NCBI RefSeq assembly: GCF_020171785.1
Contig: NZ_JAIVAE010000011.1
Span: 1 to 64,000, forward strand
DNA: 64,000 bases
Direction of reading: 5' to 3'
DNA from: Guptibacillus hwajinpoensis
GTDB taxonomy: Bacteria; Bacillota; Bacilli; Bacillales; Guptibacillaceae
Part shown: positions 38,967-46,800 of the stretch, piece after piece
How the letters are laid out: every line of letters begins with the position of its first letter
How positions within the stretch are numbered: the stretch's first letter is position 1
Notes under the pieces: model-generated
Told to the model about the DNA's origin: nothing
Seen by the model: only the letters and a program-made list of their open reading frames with translations
The model's database searches: none
Position numbers and translations under genes: made by a program

Positions 38967-39605
38967 ATGGGAAGAGAATTTATTGATTTATTTGAGCGTT
39001 GGGCAGACTCCTACGATACAACAGTGTCTGGACAGGATGAAGAGTACCGTGACGTTTTTAAAGGTTACGATGGAATCTTATCTTCAGTCGCTCAAGCTTC
39101 CTCAGGACACGTTTTAGAATTTGGCGTTGGCACAGGGAATTTAACCTCTATTTTACTTAATGAAGGTTTGGAAGTTACTGGAGTAGAACCGTCAAAAGCA
39201 ATGAGAGAAAAGGCGAGTAAAAGGCTGCCAGATGTGACGTTTTATGATGGCGACTTTATGGTTTTCCCAACGCCCACCAAACCTGTACAAACAATCGTGA
39301 GTACTTATGCATTTCACCATCTCACTGATAAAGAGAAGGAGATCGCCATTCACAAATATAGCCAACTACTGGGGCAAAATGATAAAATTGTATTTGCGGA
39401 TACAGCATTCAAAGATGAGAATGCTAGAATAGAGATGCATAAGAAAGTGAAAGCAAAAGGATATTACAATTTGCTACAGGACTTGCAAACGGAATATTAT
39501 ACAACCATTCCAGTGTTAGAAGAACTATTCCAGCAACATGGATTTCGAGTTGTATTTTCACAGCTAAATGATTTTGTTTGGTTGATGGAAGCCGTTAAAA
39601 ATTGA
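38967..39605 (+). CDS. yrrT: SAM-dependent methyltransferase YrrT
   Basis: Class I methyltransferase of 212 aa with motif [13 protein letters not shown], acidic loop GVEPS and motif post-I AFHHL. It heads the AdoHcy/methionine-to-cysteine recycling operon; the acceptor is unknown. The start is uncertain. ATG 38967 gives the MGREF family N-terminus but lacks a close ribosome site, while GTG 38958 or TTG 38946 would use GGAAAG. The operon is a CymR target in B. subtilis. The AT-rich 160 bp upstream contains ATACCTTAATACTATGAATT (38920-38939), a possible operator I could not verify. Confidence 0.85.
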   Translation: MGREFIDLFERWADSYDTTVSGQDEEYRDVFKGYDGILSSVAQASSGHVLEFGVGTGNLTSILLNEGLEVTGVEPSKAMREKASKRLPDVTFYDGDFMVFPTPTKPVQTIVSTYAFHHLTDKEKEIAIHKYSQLLGQNDKIVFADTAFKDENARIEMHKKVKAKGYYNLLQDLQTEYYTTIPVLEELFQQHGFRVVFSQLNDFVWLMEAVKN

Positions 39606-39624
39606 ACAAGTAAAGGAGTACATC

Positions 39625-40329
39625 ATGAAGATCGGTATTATTGGAGCAATGGAAGAAGAGGTAAGAATTTTACGTGACCGTCTCGATCACAGAGAAGAAC
39701 AGGTGATTGCGGGATCTGAGTTCACTACAGGAAGCATTGATGGCCAGGAGGTTGTTCTCTTGAAATCGGGCATTGGTAAGGTGAATGCGGCCATCGGCAC
39801 TACATTAATGAATCAACTATTTAAACCAGATTATATTCTAAATACAGGTTCTGCAGGTGGATTTAACCCTGAATTAAAAGTAGGCGACATCGTGATTTCT
39901 TCAGAAGTTCGCTACCATGATGTGGATGCGACCATTTTTGGTTACGAATATGGTCAGGTTCCTCAAATGCCGGCTCTTTATGAACCAAACAGTATGCTTG
40001 TTGAAGCGGCTGAAAGAAGCGCAGAGAAAGTAACGGAGCACCAGGTAGTGAAAGGGATGATCGCAACAGGCGATTCATTTATGAATGACGCAGATCGAGT
40101 GGAATTCGTTAGATCAAAACTATCCAATCTCGACGCTGCAGAGATGGAAGCTGGAGCGATTGCACAAGTTTGTTATCAATTTGGTACACCTTTTGTCATT
40201 ATCCGCTCGCTTTCTGATATTGCTGGGAAAGAATCAAATGTTTCTTTCGATCAATTTCTAGAAACAGCTTCAATTAATTCAGCAAACTTAATTTTAAATC
40301 TAGTGGAGGAGTTGAAGAAGAATGGCTAA
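39625..40329 (+). CDS. mtnN: 5'-methylthioadenosine/S-adenosylhomocysteine nucleosidase
   Basis: Enzyme of 234 aa that removes adenine from SAH and MTA (and 5'-deoxyadenosine). It contains [11 protein letters not shown] at the N-terminus, GSAGGFNP, and the catalytic-site stretch [14 protein letters not shown], with [10 protein letters not shown] late. Its product S-ribosylhomocysteine is the substrate of the next gene, luxS, which starts 8 bp before mtnN stops. Confidence 0.95.
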   Translation: MKIGIIGAMEEEVRILRDRLDHREEQVIAGSEFTTGSIDGQEVVLLKSGIGKVNAAIGTTLMNQLFKPDYILNTGSAGGFNPELKVGDIVISSEVRYHDVDATIFGYEYGQVPQMPALYEPNSMLVEAAERSAEKVTEHQVVKGMIATGDSFMNDADRVEFVRSKLSNLDAAEMEAGAIAQVCYQFGTPFVIIRSLSDIAGKESNVSFDQFLETASINSANLILNLVEELKKNG

Positions 40330-40789
40330 AAAAATGAATGTAGAAAGTTTCAATCTTGATCATACAAAAGTAGCGGCGCCATATGTTCGCCTTGTAGGTG
40401 TAACAAAAGGGCCAAACGGTGATGAAATTTATAAATACGATATTCGATTTAAGCAACCAAATAAAGAACATATGGAAATGGCAGGGCTCCATTCCATTGA
40501 ACACTTAATGGCTGAAAATATTCGTAACCATATGGATAATGTTGTTGATATTGGGCCAATGGGTTGTCAAACAGGATTTTATCTAGCGGTTCTGAATCAC
40601 TCTAATTATGATGAGATCTTAGAAGTTCTCGAGAAAACTTTACAGGATGTGCTTAATGCTGATGAAGTACCAGCATGCAATGAAGTGCAGTGTGGATGGG
40701 CTGCTAACCACAGCTTAGCAGGAGCTAAAGAAATCGCAGACGAAATGCTGACACACCGTGACGAATGGCATATTGTGTTTGCTGAATAG
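40322..40789 (+). CDS. luxS: S-ribosylhomocysteine lyase LuxS
   Basis: Iron/zinc enzyme of 155 aa that splits S-ribosylhomocysteine into homocysteine and DPD, the AI-2 precursor. The metal ligands are in HSIEH (His57, His61) and ACNEVQCGW, and the catalytic Cys is in [11 protein letters not shown]. subtilis keeps luxS elsewhere; here it fills the biochemical gap between mtnN and mccA. Overlap with mtnN and the AGGAG in the mtnN tail suggest coupling. Confidence 0.96.
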   Translation: MAKKMNVESFNLDHTKVAAPYVRLVGVTKGPNGDEIYKYDIRFKQPNKEHMEMAGLHSIEHLMAENIRNHMDNVVDIGPMGCQTGFYLAVLNHSNYDEILEVLEKTLQDVLNADEVPACNEVQCGWAANHSLAGAKEIADEMLTHRDEWHIVFAE

Positions 40790-40804
40790 AAAGGGTTTCA
40801 CACT

Positions 40805-41728
40805 ATGGAAATCTTTCATAACATTCATGAGCTCGTCGGCCGCACTCCGGTCATCGAGCTTCATCATTTTGATATACCGGAGGGCGTTCGCCTTTTCGCT
40901 AAGCTTGAGTTCTATAATCCTGGGGGCAGTATTAAAGATCGACTCGGACAGGAATTACTTCAGGAAGCCATTGAGCAAAATCGAATAGCTCCCGGGGGAA
41001 CATTTATAGAACCTACTGCAGGAAATACAGGCATTGGCCTCGCTCTTGCAGCTGTCAATCGTGGGTACACTGTCATGTTTGTGGTCCCTGAGAAGTTTAG
41101 CATGGAGAAACAAGATTTAATGCGAGCACTAGGTGCCAAAATCGTGAATACCCCTACTGAACAAGGAATGAAGGGTGCAATTGCCCGAGCTGAGGAACTT
41201 ATTAAGGAAATTCCGAATTCATATATGCCTCGTCAGTTTGGAAACCCGGCTAACCCTCTCACTTATTATAAAACGCTCGGCCCAGAACTGTGGAGGCAGC
41301 TTGACGGTGAGCTTAACGTTTTCGTAGCTGGTGCAGGAACGGGTGGAACGTTCATGGGGACCGCTCGCTATTTAAAGGAGCAGAATCCGAATGTGAAAAC
41401 GGTCATTGTTGAACCTGAAGGATCCATTTTAAACGGTGGAAAGTCGGGGCCTCATAAAACAGAGGGAATCGGTATGGAATTTTTACCAGATTACATGGAT
41501 GACGCTTACTTTGACAGTATTCACACAGTGACAGATGACGTTGCCTTCAACCGTGTAAGAGAGCTTGCTGAAAAAGAAGGTCTTTTAGTAGGTAGTTCTT
41601 CAGGAGCGGCCCTTGAAGCTGCTCTTATTGAAGCAAGGCAAGCACTTCCAGGAACGAATATTGCTACGATCTTTCCAGATAGTAGTGAACGATACTTAAG
41701 TAAGAAGATTTATGAGGGAGGCATTTAA
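40805..41728 (+). CDS. mccA: O-acetylserine-dependent cystathionine beta-synthase MccA (YrhA)
   Basis: PLP enzyme of the cysteine synthase fold, 307 aa. It condenses homocysteine with O-acetylserine to cystathionine in reverse transsulfuration. The PLP lysine is in GGSIKDR (near residue 42), with the substrate loop EPTAGNTGIGLA and the phosphate loop GAGTGGTFMGT. Its partner mccB follows after 3 bp. A plain cysteine synthase is the alternative; the operon decides. Confidence 0.92.
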   Translation: MEIFHNIHELVGRTPVIELHHFDIPEGVRLFAKLEFYNPGGSIKDRLGQELLQEAIEQNRIAPGGTFIEPTAGNTGIGLALAAVNRGYTVMFVVPEKFSMEKQDLMRALGAKIVNTPTEQGMKGAIARAEELIKEIPNSYMPRQFGNPANPLTYYKTLGPELWRQLDGELNVFVAGAGTGGTFMGTARYLKEQNPNVKTVIVEPEGSILNGGKSGPHKTEGIGMEFLPDYMDDAYFDSIHTVTDDVAFNRVRELAEKEGLLVGSSSGAALEAALIEARQALPGTNIATIFPDSSERYLSKKIYEGGI

Positions 41729-41731
41729 GCA

Positions 41732-42865
41732 ATGAAGCCAAAAACAAAACTCATTCATGGTGGGATTACTGGTGATCCGCAAACGGGTGCGGTCTCAGTA
41801 CCAATCTACCAGGTTAGTACGTATAAACAAGAAGCAGTCGGGAAGTTCAACGGCTATGAATATTCTAGAACTGGGAATCCAACGCGTCACGCTCTTGAAG
41901 AGCTGATTAAAGACCTTGAAAATGGGTTCGCAGGGTTTGCATTTGGATCTGGTATGGCAGCCATTTCTTCTGTGATGATGATGTTCAATTCTGGAGACCA
42001 TATTGTCATGACAGATGACGTTTATGGTGGCACTTATCGCGTGATGACAAAAGTATTAAATCGTCTTGGCATTGAATCTACATTTGTGGATACAACTGAC
42101 TTAGAAGTTGTAAAAGAGGCGATACAAGATAACACGAAAGCCATTTACGTTGAAACACCAACAAATCCGCTCTTGAAGGTTACTGATATTCAAGCCATTT
42201 CGAAACTTGCAAAAGAAAATAACCTTTTAACGATCGTTGATAACACGTTCAATACACCGTATTGGCAGAACCCGATTGATCATGGTGCTGACATCGTGCT
42301 TCACTCAGCAACGAAATATTTAGGTGGACATAGTGACGTTGTGGCCGGTCTTGTGGTCGTTAATTCTAAGGAGCTTGCAGAGGAAGTACATTTTGTTCAA
42401 AATTCAGCAGGCGCTATTCTTGGACCTCAGGATTCATGGTTACTGATTCGAGGATTGAAGACGCTCGGTGTACGGATGGAAGAACACGAGAAAAACACTG
42501 CAAAAATCGTTCAATTCCTTAGCAAACACCCCTCCGTTGAAAAGATCTACTATCCTGGACTAAGTACACATCCTGGGAATGATATTGCTGTAAATCAATC
42601 GCGTGGATTCGGTGGGATGATTTCCTTTGATATTGGAAGTGCAGAGAAGGCAGATGAGCTATTAAGTAAAGTGAAATATTTCACGTTAGCTGAAAGCTTA
42701 GGAGCAGTAGAAAGCTTAATTTCCGTTCCAGCACGAATGACGCACGCTTCTATTCCAAAAGATCGAAGAGCAGAGCTTGGCATTACCGAAGGTCTTGTTC
42801 GTATTTCTGTTGGACTTGAAGATGCAGAGGATCTGATTGAAGACCTTGCAAATGCATTAGGATAA
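41732..42865 (+). CDS. mccB: cystathionine gamma-lyase MccB (YrhB)
   Basis: Cys/Met-metabolism PLP enzyme of 377 aa that splits cystathionine to cysteine, 2-oxobutyrate and ammonia (also a homocysteine lyase in B. subtilis). The PLP lysine is in HSATKYLGGHSDV near residue 195, with FGSGMAAIS early and ESLISVPARMTH late. It completes the SAH-to-cysteine route in this operon and is followed by a terminator. Confidence 0.94.
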   Translation: MKPKTKLIHGGITGDPQTGAVSVPIYQVSTYKQEAVGKFNGYEYSRTGNPTRHALEELIKDLENGFAGFAFGSGMAAISSVMMMFNSGDHIVMTDDVYGGTYRVMTKVLNRLGIESTFVDTTDLEVVKEAIQDNTKAIYVETPTNPLLKVTDIQAISKLAKENNLLTIVDNTFNTPYWQNPIDHGADIVLHSATKYLGGHSDVVAGLVVVNSKELAEEVHFVQNSAGAILGPQDSWLLIRGLKTLGVRMEEHEKNTAKIVQFLSKHPSVEKIYYPGLSTHPGNDIAVNQSRGFGGMISFDIGSAEKADELLSKVKYFTLAESLGAVESLISVPARMTHASIPKDRRAELGITEGLVRISVGLEDAEDLIEDLANALG

Positions 42866-42870
42866 TGTAG

Positions 42871-42905
42871 AAAGCCCTTATCCGATTCACCGGGTAAGGG
42901 CTTTT
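42871..42905 (+). terminator. terminator after mccB
   Basis: Stem AAAGCCCTTATCCG / CGGGTAAGGGCTTT with a short loop and TTTT end. Confidence 0.85.
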
Positions 42906-42980
42906 AGACGACTGGAAAGAGTTACATCTCTAGTACCTTGGTTTTTTATGATAGAATAAAAGCCGAGAGAGGTGAGCACT

Positions 42981-43211
42981 ATGAAGCAACTTCAAGACAA
43001 AATGACAGACTATAAGCGATTTGCGTTTGTATTGCTTAGTCTTAGTGTTTTCTTATATATTGGTTCTTTTCTCCCGGTTCAAGGAAAGACGGATGGCGCT
43101 GCTCTTATACTGACTGGTGGAGGATTTTTACTAGTTGGGATTGCGATTTTCTTTTATTCTCGCGCTATCGCTATACAGAAAAAAATAAATGAGCAAAACA
43201 TGAATTCCTAA
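42981..43211 (+). CDS. yrhC: YrhC family membrane protein
   Basis: Small protein of 76 aa with two TM segments (about residues 13-31 and 43-65) and polar ends. Size, topology and place after mccB match YrhC, whose function is unknown. ATG 42981 is set by GAGAGGTGA; the GTG nine bases upstream lies in that site. A terminator before it suggests its own promoter. Confidence 0.78.
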   Translation: MKQLQDKMTDYKRFAFVLLSLSVFLYIGSFLPVQGKTDGAALILTGGGFLLVGIAIFFYSRAIAIQKKINEQNMNS

Positions 43212-43234
43212 CTAATAGATGAAATATAACAATG

Positions 43235-43270
43235 AAAAGCCGATTCCTTAAATAATAGGATTCGGCTTTT
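43235..43270. terminator. bidirectional terminator between yrhC and the MotB-like gene
   Basis: Stem AAAAGCCGATTCCT / AGGATTCGGCTTTT between convergent genes. Confidence 0.85.
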
Positions 43271-43295
43271 ATTATTCTTTGATGAGTAATTGAGC

Positions 43296-43985
43296 TTAAT
43301 ACGTCATAATTTCTTTCAACCGCCCCTGCCATTTCTCATCATCAAGAATAATTTGGAATGAGATACGTCTGTTTTTCTCGTATGCTTCATTCGTGTCTTC
43401 TTCGACAACCGGTTTGTATTCTGAGTAACCTGTTGCGGCTAAATATTTTGCGTACTCAGGTGAATTAAGCTTTGGGTTCGCCTTCATTAGTTCTTTAACG
43501 ACAGCTACAGAACGATCAGCTGAAAGTTTCCAGTTATCGTAAGGGACTTTGTCAGTGTGTCCTTCAATTAAAATGATGTAGAGATATTGACTAATGTCTT
43601 CTTCGTCAATTAAATTTGCAAAAACATCTGCTAAATCGTTTAATACTCGTTTTCCTTCCTCACTAATTTCGGCACTTCCAGTGTCAAATAAAATATCTCC
43701 CTCAACTGAAATCGTATTATTTGGCCCACGCACAATTTTGTCTTTTCCAACATTTTCTTCTAACTGTTCTTCAATTAAATCACTAATATGCTTTTTTACA
43801 TCCGCTACTTTTGCTAGTTCTTGTTTCATTACGGTTTGATCATAAGCGTCATAAATCATTTGAACGAAGGCAATGATTGCAATAAAAAGCATGACGAGAA
43901 CGATCATTGCCATCATATCTGCAAAACTAGGCCAATAGTGTTCCTCATCACCCTGAATTTGAAAGCGTCTTTTTCGATTTTTCAT
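43296..43985 (-). CDS. MotB/OmpA-type stator protein (ZorB-like)
   Basis: Protein of 229 aa. A cytoplasmic basic start is followed by one TM (about 24-46) with the conserved proton-path Asp (FADMM, Asp23), a linker, and a C-terminal OmpA-like peptidoglycan-binding domain. That domain has ILFDTGSAEIS, ILIEGHTDKVPYDNWKLSADRS and EKNRRISFQI. This is the MotB/ZorB layout: a stator anchored to the wall. Its start overlaps the end of the upstream MotA-like gene by 4 bp (ATGA). No flagellar gene is nearby, so a motility role is unlikely; Zorya ZorB or another 5:2 proton motor is a better guess. Confidence 0.8.
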   Translation of the reverse strand: MKNRKRRFQIQGDEEHYWPSFADMMAMIVLVMLFIAIIAFVQMIYDAYDQTVMKQELAKVADVKKHISDLIEEQLEENVGKDKIVRGPNNTISVEGDILFDTGSAEISEEGKRVLNDLADVFANLIDEEDISQYLYIILIEGHTDKVPYDNWKLSADRSVAVVKELMKANPKLNSPEYAKYLAATGYSEYKPVVEEDTNEAYEKNRRISFQIILDDEKWQGRLKEIMTY

Positions 43986-45523
43986 CGATTGTCACCAATG
44001 ATTCTAGATTGGACATGCTGCTGGGCCATTGATTGTCGACGCATTTGTTCTTCATAGAGTCGTAGCTGTAGTTGGTGGGATTCTGCTAGCTGATGTTGAA
44101 TATCTTTAAGCTCACGAGCCAGCGCCTGGTAAAGAGAATCAATGCTGTTTGAGAGGGCTCTCATTTCATGCTGAAGAGGCTGATCACGCTGATCGCGTTC
44201 CATTCGATGGATAATCGGCTCAAGTGCTTCCCGTTTAATTTTATCAAGAGAGCTATACCACGCTTTTTCAAGTTGGGATACTGATTCAGCAAATTCTTGA
44301 GATGCTCTCCCATATTGATTCTGCTTATCCTGGTAGCGGTAATACCATTCGTCCTGCATTTGATGAACACGCCGCTCAAGCTCTTCTTGAGAGCCCTGGA
44401 AACGCTGCATTTGTTCATCCAGTCCTCTCAAATAATGCTGCCCTGTCTCCTCGGATTTTTTCTGGGTATCTTTAATTAATTGATCAGAACGTTGAACGAG
44501 CTGCTCGAATTTACGCTGTCCTGCTTCATGATGCTTTGATAAAGACTGAAGCTGACTCTCAAGATTTTTTAATCGATTGCCAAGTTCGATAATACCGTTC
44601 GTGGCTTTTTCTTGAACGCCGTCTAGTTGTGTAAAGGACTCTTGAAGCTTCAAACCGAATGCTTCTAATGTCGTTGTGGTATTTGAAAACTGTTCCGTAT
44701 ATTCACGCTGCGCTGACAATGTCGCTTGAACGTCTTGCATCGCCTTTTCAAGCCCAGATGTAAAGTTAACCATGTTCGTTGAGAAATCTCCAAGCGTTTC
44801 ATGAAAGCTTTCTTGAATTCGTCCCGCTAGGCGGTCCAATATTCGCTCCATTTCATCATGAGGTTTTTCCTGAGTTAAGCTTGCATTCAAATTATGATCA
44901 AGAAATGACTCGCAATCGGATATGATTTTCTCTAAATAATAGGCTGTCGTCCGTCCATTCGTTAATACACCATTTTGGATTAGCGTTAAAAAAAGAGCAT
45001 TCCCAATGCCAGCTATACTCGTAATAAAAGCAACGCTCATACCTTGAAATGGACTAGAAATCGCTTCAATAACAGAAGCTAGGTTTAAATTGGCATCTTC
45101 TGGTTTTTGTGATAAAAACATAAGCGTTTCTTGCATGGAAGATATGGCAAGCGTTAGCCCAATAAATGTTCCTAATATCCCGATGATAATCGAGGTCGGT
45201 GGGAGCTGTTGCATAAATCGCATCATGCCGCCAGCAGGAACACGAGCAAAACCAAACAGAGGAACCGATTCTTTAAAAAAATGTTTTTCAATAAGCGCTT
45301 GCGTATTCACTTGAGAAACGCCTGCTAGATGGTAGGATTTATATTCCTTAATTACGTTTTGAATCCATGGTGCTGTATAAGCCGTTGCATCATTTTGAAC
45401 TTCTGCATTTTCAATATCTCTCAGCCATTTCTTCATTTGAATACTAATTTGAATCGTAGCTGTTACTCCAAACACAGCAAGGAACCCAATGATAAAGAGG
45501 ACGATTGTTGTCACGTTCAGCAT
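43982..45523 (-). CDS. MotA/TolQ/ExbB-type proton channel with long coiled-coil tail (ZorA-like)
   Basis: Protein of 513 aa. TM1 is at residues 4-26 and the channel helices include PPTSIIIGILGTFIGLTLAI (about 109-128) and FQGMSVAFITSIAGIGNAL (about 160-180). From about residue 215 to the end there is an almost unbroken coiled coil. MotA and ExbB lack such a tail, while ZorA of Zorya anti-phage systems has one reaching into the cytoplasm. It is the first gene of a two-gene unit with the MotB-like protein. zorC, zorD or zorE are not present on either side. ATG follows GGAGGTG; the palindrome ATACATATGTAT lies at 45541-45552. Confidence 0.8.
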   Translation of the reverse strand: MLNVTTIVLFIIGFLAVFGVTATIQISIQMKKWLRDIENAEVQNDATAYTAPWIQNVIKEYKSYHLAGVSQVNTQALIEKHFFKESVPLFGFARVPAGGMMRFMQQLPPTSIIIGILGTFIGLTLAISSMQETLMFLSQKPEDANLNLASVIEAISSPFQGMSVAFITSIAGIGNALFLTLIQNGVLTNGRTTAYYLEKIISDCESFLDHNLNASLTQEKPHDEMERILDRLAGRIQESFHETLGDFSTNMVNFTSGLEKAMQDVQATLSAQREYTEQFSNTTTTLEAFGLKLQESFTQLDGVQEKATNGIIELGNRLKNLESQLQSLSKHHEAGQRKFEQLVQRSDQLIKDTQKKSEETGQHYLRGLDEQMQRFQGSQEELERRVHQMQDEWYYRYQDKQNQYGRASQEFAESVSQLEKAWYSSLDKIKREALEPIIHRMERDQRDQPLQHEMRALSNSIDSLYQALARELKDIQHQLAESHQLQLRLYEEQMRRQSMAQQHVQSRIIGDNR

Positions 45524-45670
45524 GTGTTCACCTCCGCTTTATACATATGTATGTCCTCTTTAACAGAACTTTCATGCTTTCTGCAGAGGTGATGACGTCA
45601 AAGTAAATTTCGACGATGATTGTCGAAAATTTTCTTTTTAATAAAATATTTAGGTAATTTAGTAAAAAAG

Positions 45671-45713
45671 GTTTACAAAAATGGAAGTGGTGGATATACT
45701 TACCTTTGTAAAC
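45671..45713 (+). promoter_or_regulatory. promoter of the small-ORF array inside an inverted repeat
   Basis: TTTACA (45672-45677), spacer of exactly 17, TATACT (45695-45700). The 9-base arms GTTTACAAA (45671-45679) and TTTGTAAAC (45705-45713) form a perfect inverted repeat around the core promoter, a possible operator. The rest of the divergent region 45524-45670 holds the zorA-like ribosome site and a hairpin TTTCGAC/GTCGAAA at 45608-45628. Confidence 0.6.
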
Positions 45714-45729
45714 AATTATGAAAAAAGGA

Positions 45730-45911
45730 GGTCGAACAGAATGATGAAGATGATGAAAGTGAAAGCTACTGTAACTCAATATGAACGATCTGTTCGACCA
45801 GCGCCTCTTTAAGGGCAATCCTTTTTTACTAACGGATTGAAAAGCCGCAGGTCGACGCCTGCGGTATTTCTATGCTTTTTTAGCCGCAGGCTCATGCCCT
45901 GCGGCTTTTTG
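45730..45911 (+). promoter_or_regulatory. structured leader with alternative stems and terminator
   Basis: Three elements are visible. Stem 1: GGTCGAACAGA (45730-45740) is perfectly complementary to TCTGTTCGACC (45789-45799); it covers the last G residues of the ribosome site and pairs with the coding part of the first micro-ORF. Hairpin 2: CCGCAGG / CCTGCGG (45845-45864). Hairpin 3, a terminator: AGCCGCAGG / CCTGCGGCT (45882-45906) followed by T residues. The arms of 2 and 3 are interchangeable, so the right arm of 2 can pair with the left arm of 3 and prevent the terminator. Confidence 0.6.
45741..45812 (+). CDS. micro-ORF 1 of the small-ORF array (23 aa)
   Basis: Reads MMKMMKVKATV, then TQYERSVRPAPL, and stops with TAA. 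A strong ribosome site (AAAAAAGGAGG) ends eight to ten bases upstream of the ATG. The site is partly hidden by an 11-bp stem formed with the ORF's own codons, so its translation would remodel the RNA. It may be a leader peptide rather than a product with a role of its own. Function unknown. Confidence 0.5.
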   Translation: MMKMMKVKATVTQYERSVRPAPL

Positions 45912-45939
45912 TGTCCAAATTTTGAGAGGAGGAATCACA

Positions 45940-46002
45940 TTGGTTATTAAAGGAAACGTGATGTTTAATGTGCAAGAGAAAAGAAGAAAATGGGTCCCCT
46001 GA
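45940..46002 (+). CDS. micro-ORF 2 (20 aa)
   Basis: TTG start preceded by GAGAGGAGGA, reading MVIKGNVMFNVQEKRRKWVP. Basic, no clear membrane segment. It lies 28 bp after the terminator hairpin. Supported only by its ribosome site and position in the series of similar ORFs. Confidence 0.4.
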   Translation: MVIKGNVMFNVQEKRRKWVP

Positions 46003-46031
46003 AATAACTGAACCGAAAGGAGGTCGTTAAC

Positions 46032-46178
46032 ATGTTGCCATTCCATCTAATGATCATAACAAAAATGAAAAGCGTTTTTGACCGAAGTCTCTCATCTGAA
46101 CTTCATCAGCGCTCCATTCCTGAACGCATCTCAGAAGCTGAATCTAAACGAGATCGAGCTTCAATGTGGTTGTCCTAA
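46032..46178 (+). CDS. micro-ORF 3 (48 aa), YrzI-like layout
   Basis: ATG after AAAGGAGG. The N-terminus is hydrophobic (MLPFHLMIITKMKSVF) and the rest is polar and helical with many charges (ISEAESKRDRAS). The layout, length and spacing match the two YrzI-like neighbours although few residues are identical. A diverged family member is a fair inference. Confidence 0.55.
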   Translation: MLPFHLMIITKMKSVFDRSLSSELHQRSIPERISEAESKRDRASMWLS

Positions 46179-46205
46179 TTCAATACAAAATAAGGAGAAA
46201 TGATC

Positions 46206-46340
46206 ATGTTAACGATAAATTTAGTATTTGTAACAATTGGTATTCGCGTTCATGAGCGAACGTTGGAGAAAGAAAAAAATGATTTGCGAGTCAAAAGCAA
46301 AATGAATCAGGTTCACGAAAAACAGTTCAAGATTTTCTAA
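46206..46340 (+). CDS. YrzI-family small protein, copy 1 (44 aa)
   Basis: Begins MLTINLVFVTIGIRVHERTL and continues with a charged helix ending KQFKIF. TINLVFVTI followed by a polar tail is the pattern of the YrzI family, small Bacillus proteins of 40-50 aa. ATG follows TAAGGAGA. In B. subtilis yrzI lies in a polycistronic message with other micro-ORFs, which is degraded during translation by the ribosome-associated nuclease Rae1, and excess YrzI is harmful (recalled from the literature). Confidence 0.7.
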   Translation: MLTINLVFVTIGIRVHERTLEKEKNDLRVKSKMNQVHEKQFKIF

Positions 46341-46366
46341 CATTAAGTTATGAAAGGAAGAGTAAA

Positions 46367-46432
46367 ATGAGGATCGCCTTAAAAAAATGCGCAATTCAAA
46401 AATGGATCACTGTAGAGAAAGGGTTAACCTGA
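46367..46432 (+). CDS. micro-ORF 5 (21 aa)
   Basis: ATG after GAAAGGAAGAG, reading MRIALKKCAIQKWITVEKGLT. It sits between the two YrzI-like ORFs, in the kind of place where B. subtilis has the very short ORFs of the yrzI message. No function can be read from it. Confidence 0.42.
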   Translation: MRIALKKCAIQKWITVEKGLT

Positions 46433-46462
46433 AACGAATAAAGAAGAAGGGAGTGGAGTGGA

Positions 46463-46606
46463 TTGACTTTAAACTTAGTATTTGTCACAATTACTGTCAC
46501 GATCAATCGTTATCGGCAAACGCTTGATCAAGAGTTAAACCATAAAAGAAGACGGGAATTAATTGATGCTAATCAATACAAGCAAAGCTTCTATATCCAC
46601 CATTAA
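46463..46606 (+). CDS. YrzI-family small protein, copy 2 (47 aa)
   Basis: TTG start after GGGAGTGGAGTGG. The product MTLNLVFVTITVTINRYRQT shares LNLVFVTI with copy 1 (INLVFVTI) and has the same hydrophobic-then-charged layout, ending FYIHH. A terminator follows at once. The N-terminal segment is short for a TM helix, so peripheral membrane association is possible. Confidence 0.7.
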   Translation: MTLNLVFVTITVTINRYRQTLDQELNHKRRRELIDANQYKQSFYIHH

Positions 46607-46611
46607 TAATT

Positions 46612-46636
46612 AAAGGCAGGGGTAATCCTGCCTTTT
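46612..46636 (+). terminator. terminator of the small-ORF array
   Basis: Stem AAAGGCAGG / CCTGCCTTT, loop GGTAAT, followed by a T-rich tail. Confidence 0.85.
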
Positions 46637-46800
46637 ATTTTGAATATCTTTCTCAGAACTGAATCAAATCTATTCTTTCGATTTACAATAGAAGAATACA
46701 TATGGGGAAACAGTTTTTAAAAGAATAGGAAGGGGTATTGAATACTAGCGCTTAATGTATAAAAATATATGATGTGGTCTTAAAAAAGGAGTGATTGAGA

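Noticed and set aside
43296-45523. Flagellar motAB
   Set aside because: The first protein lacks the MotA layout and has a long coiled-coil tail; no flagellar or chemotaxis genes are near.
45528-45818. 96-codon frame on the - strand across the zorA upstream region
   Set aside because: Antisense to the promoter and micro-ORF 1, rich in His/Phe/Ser runs, without a ribosome site.
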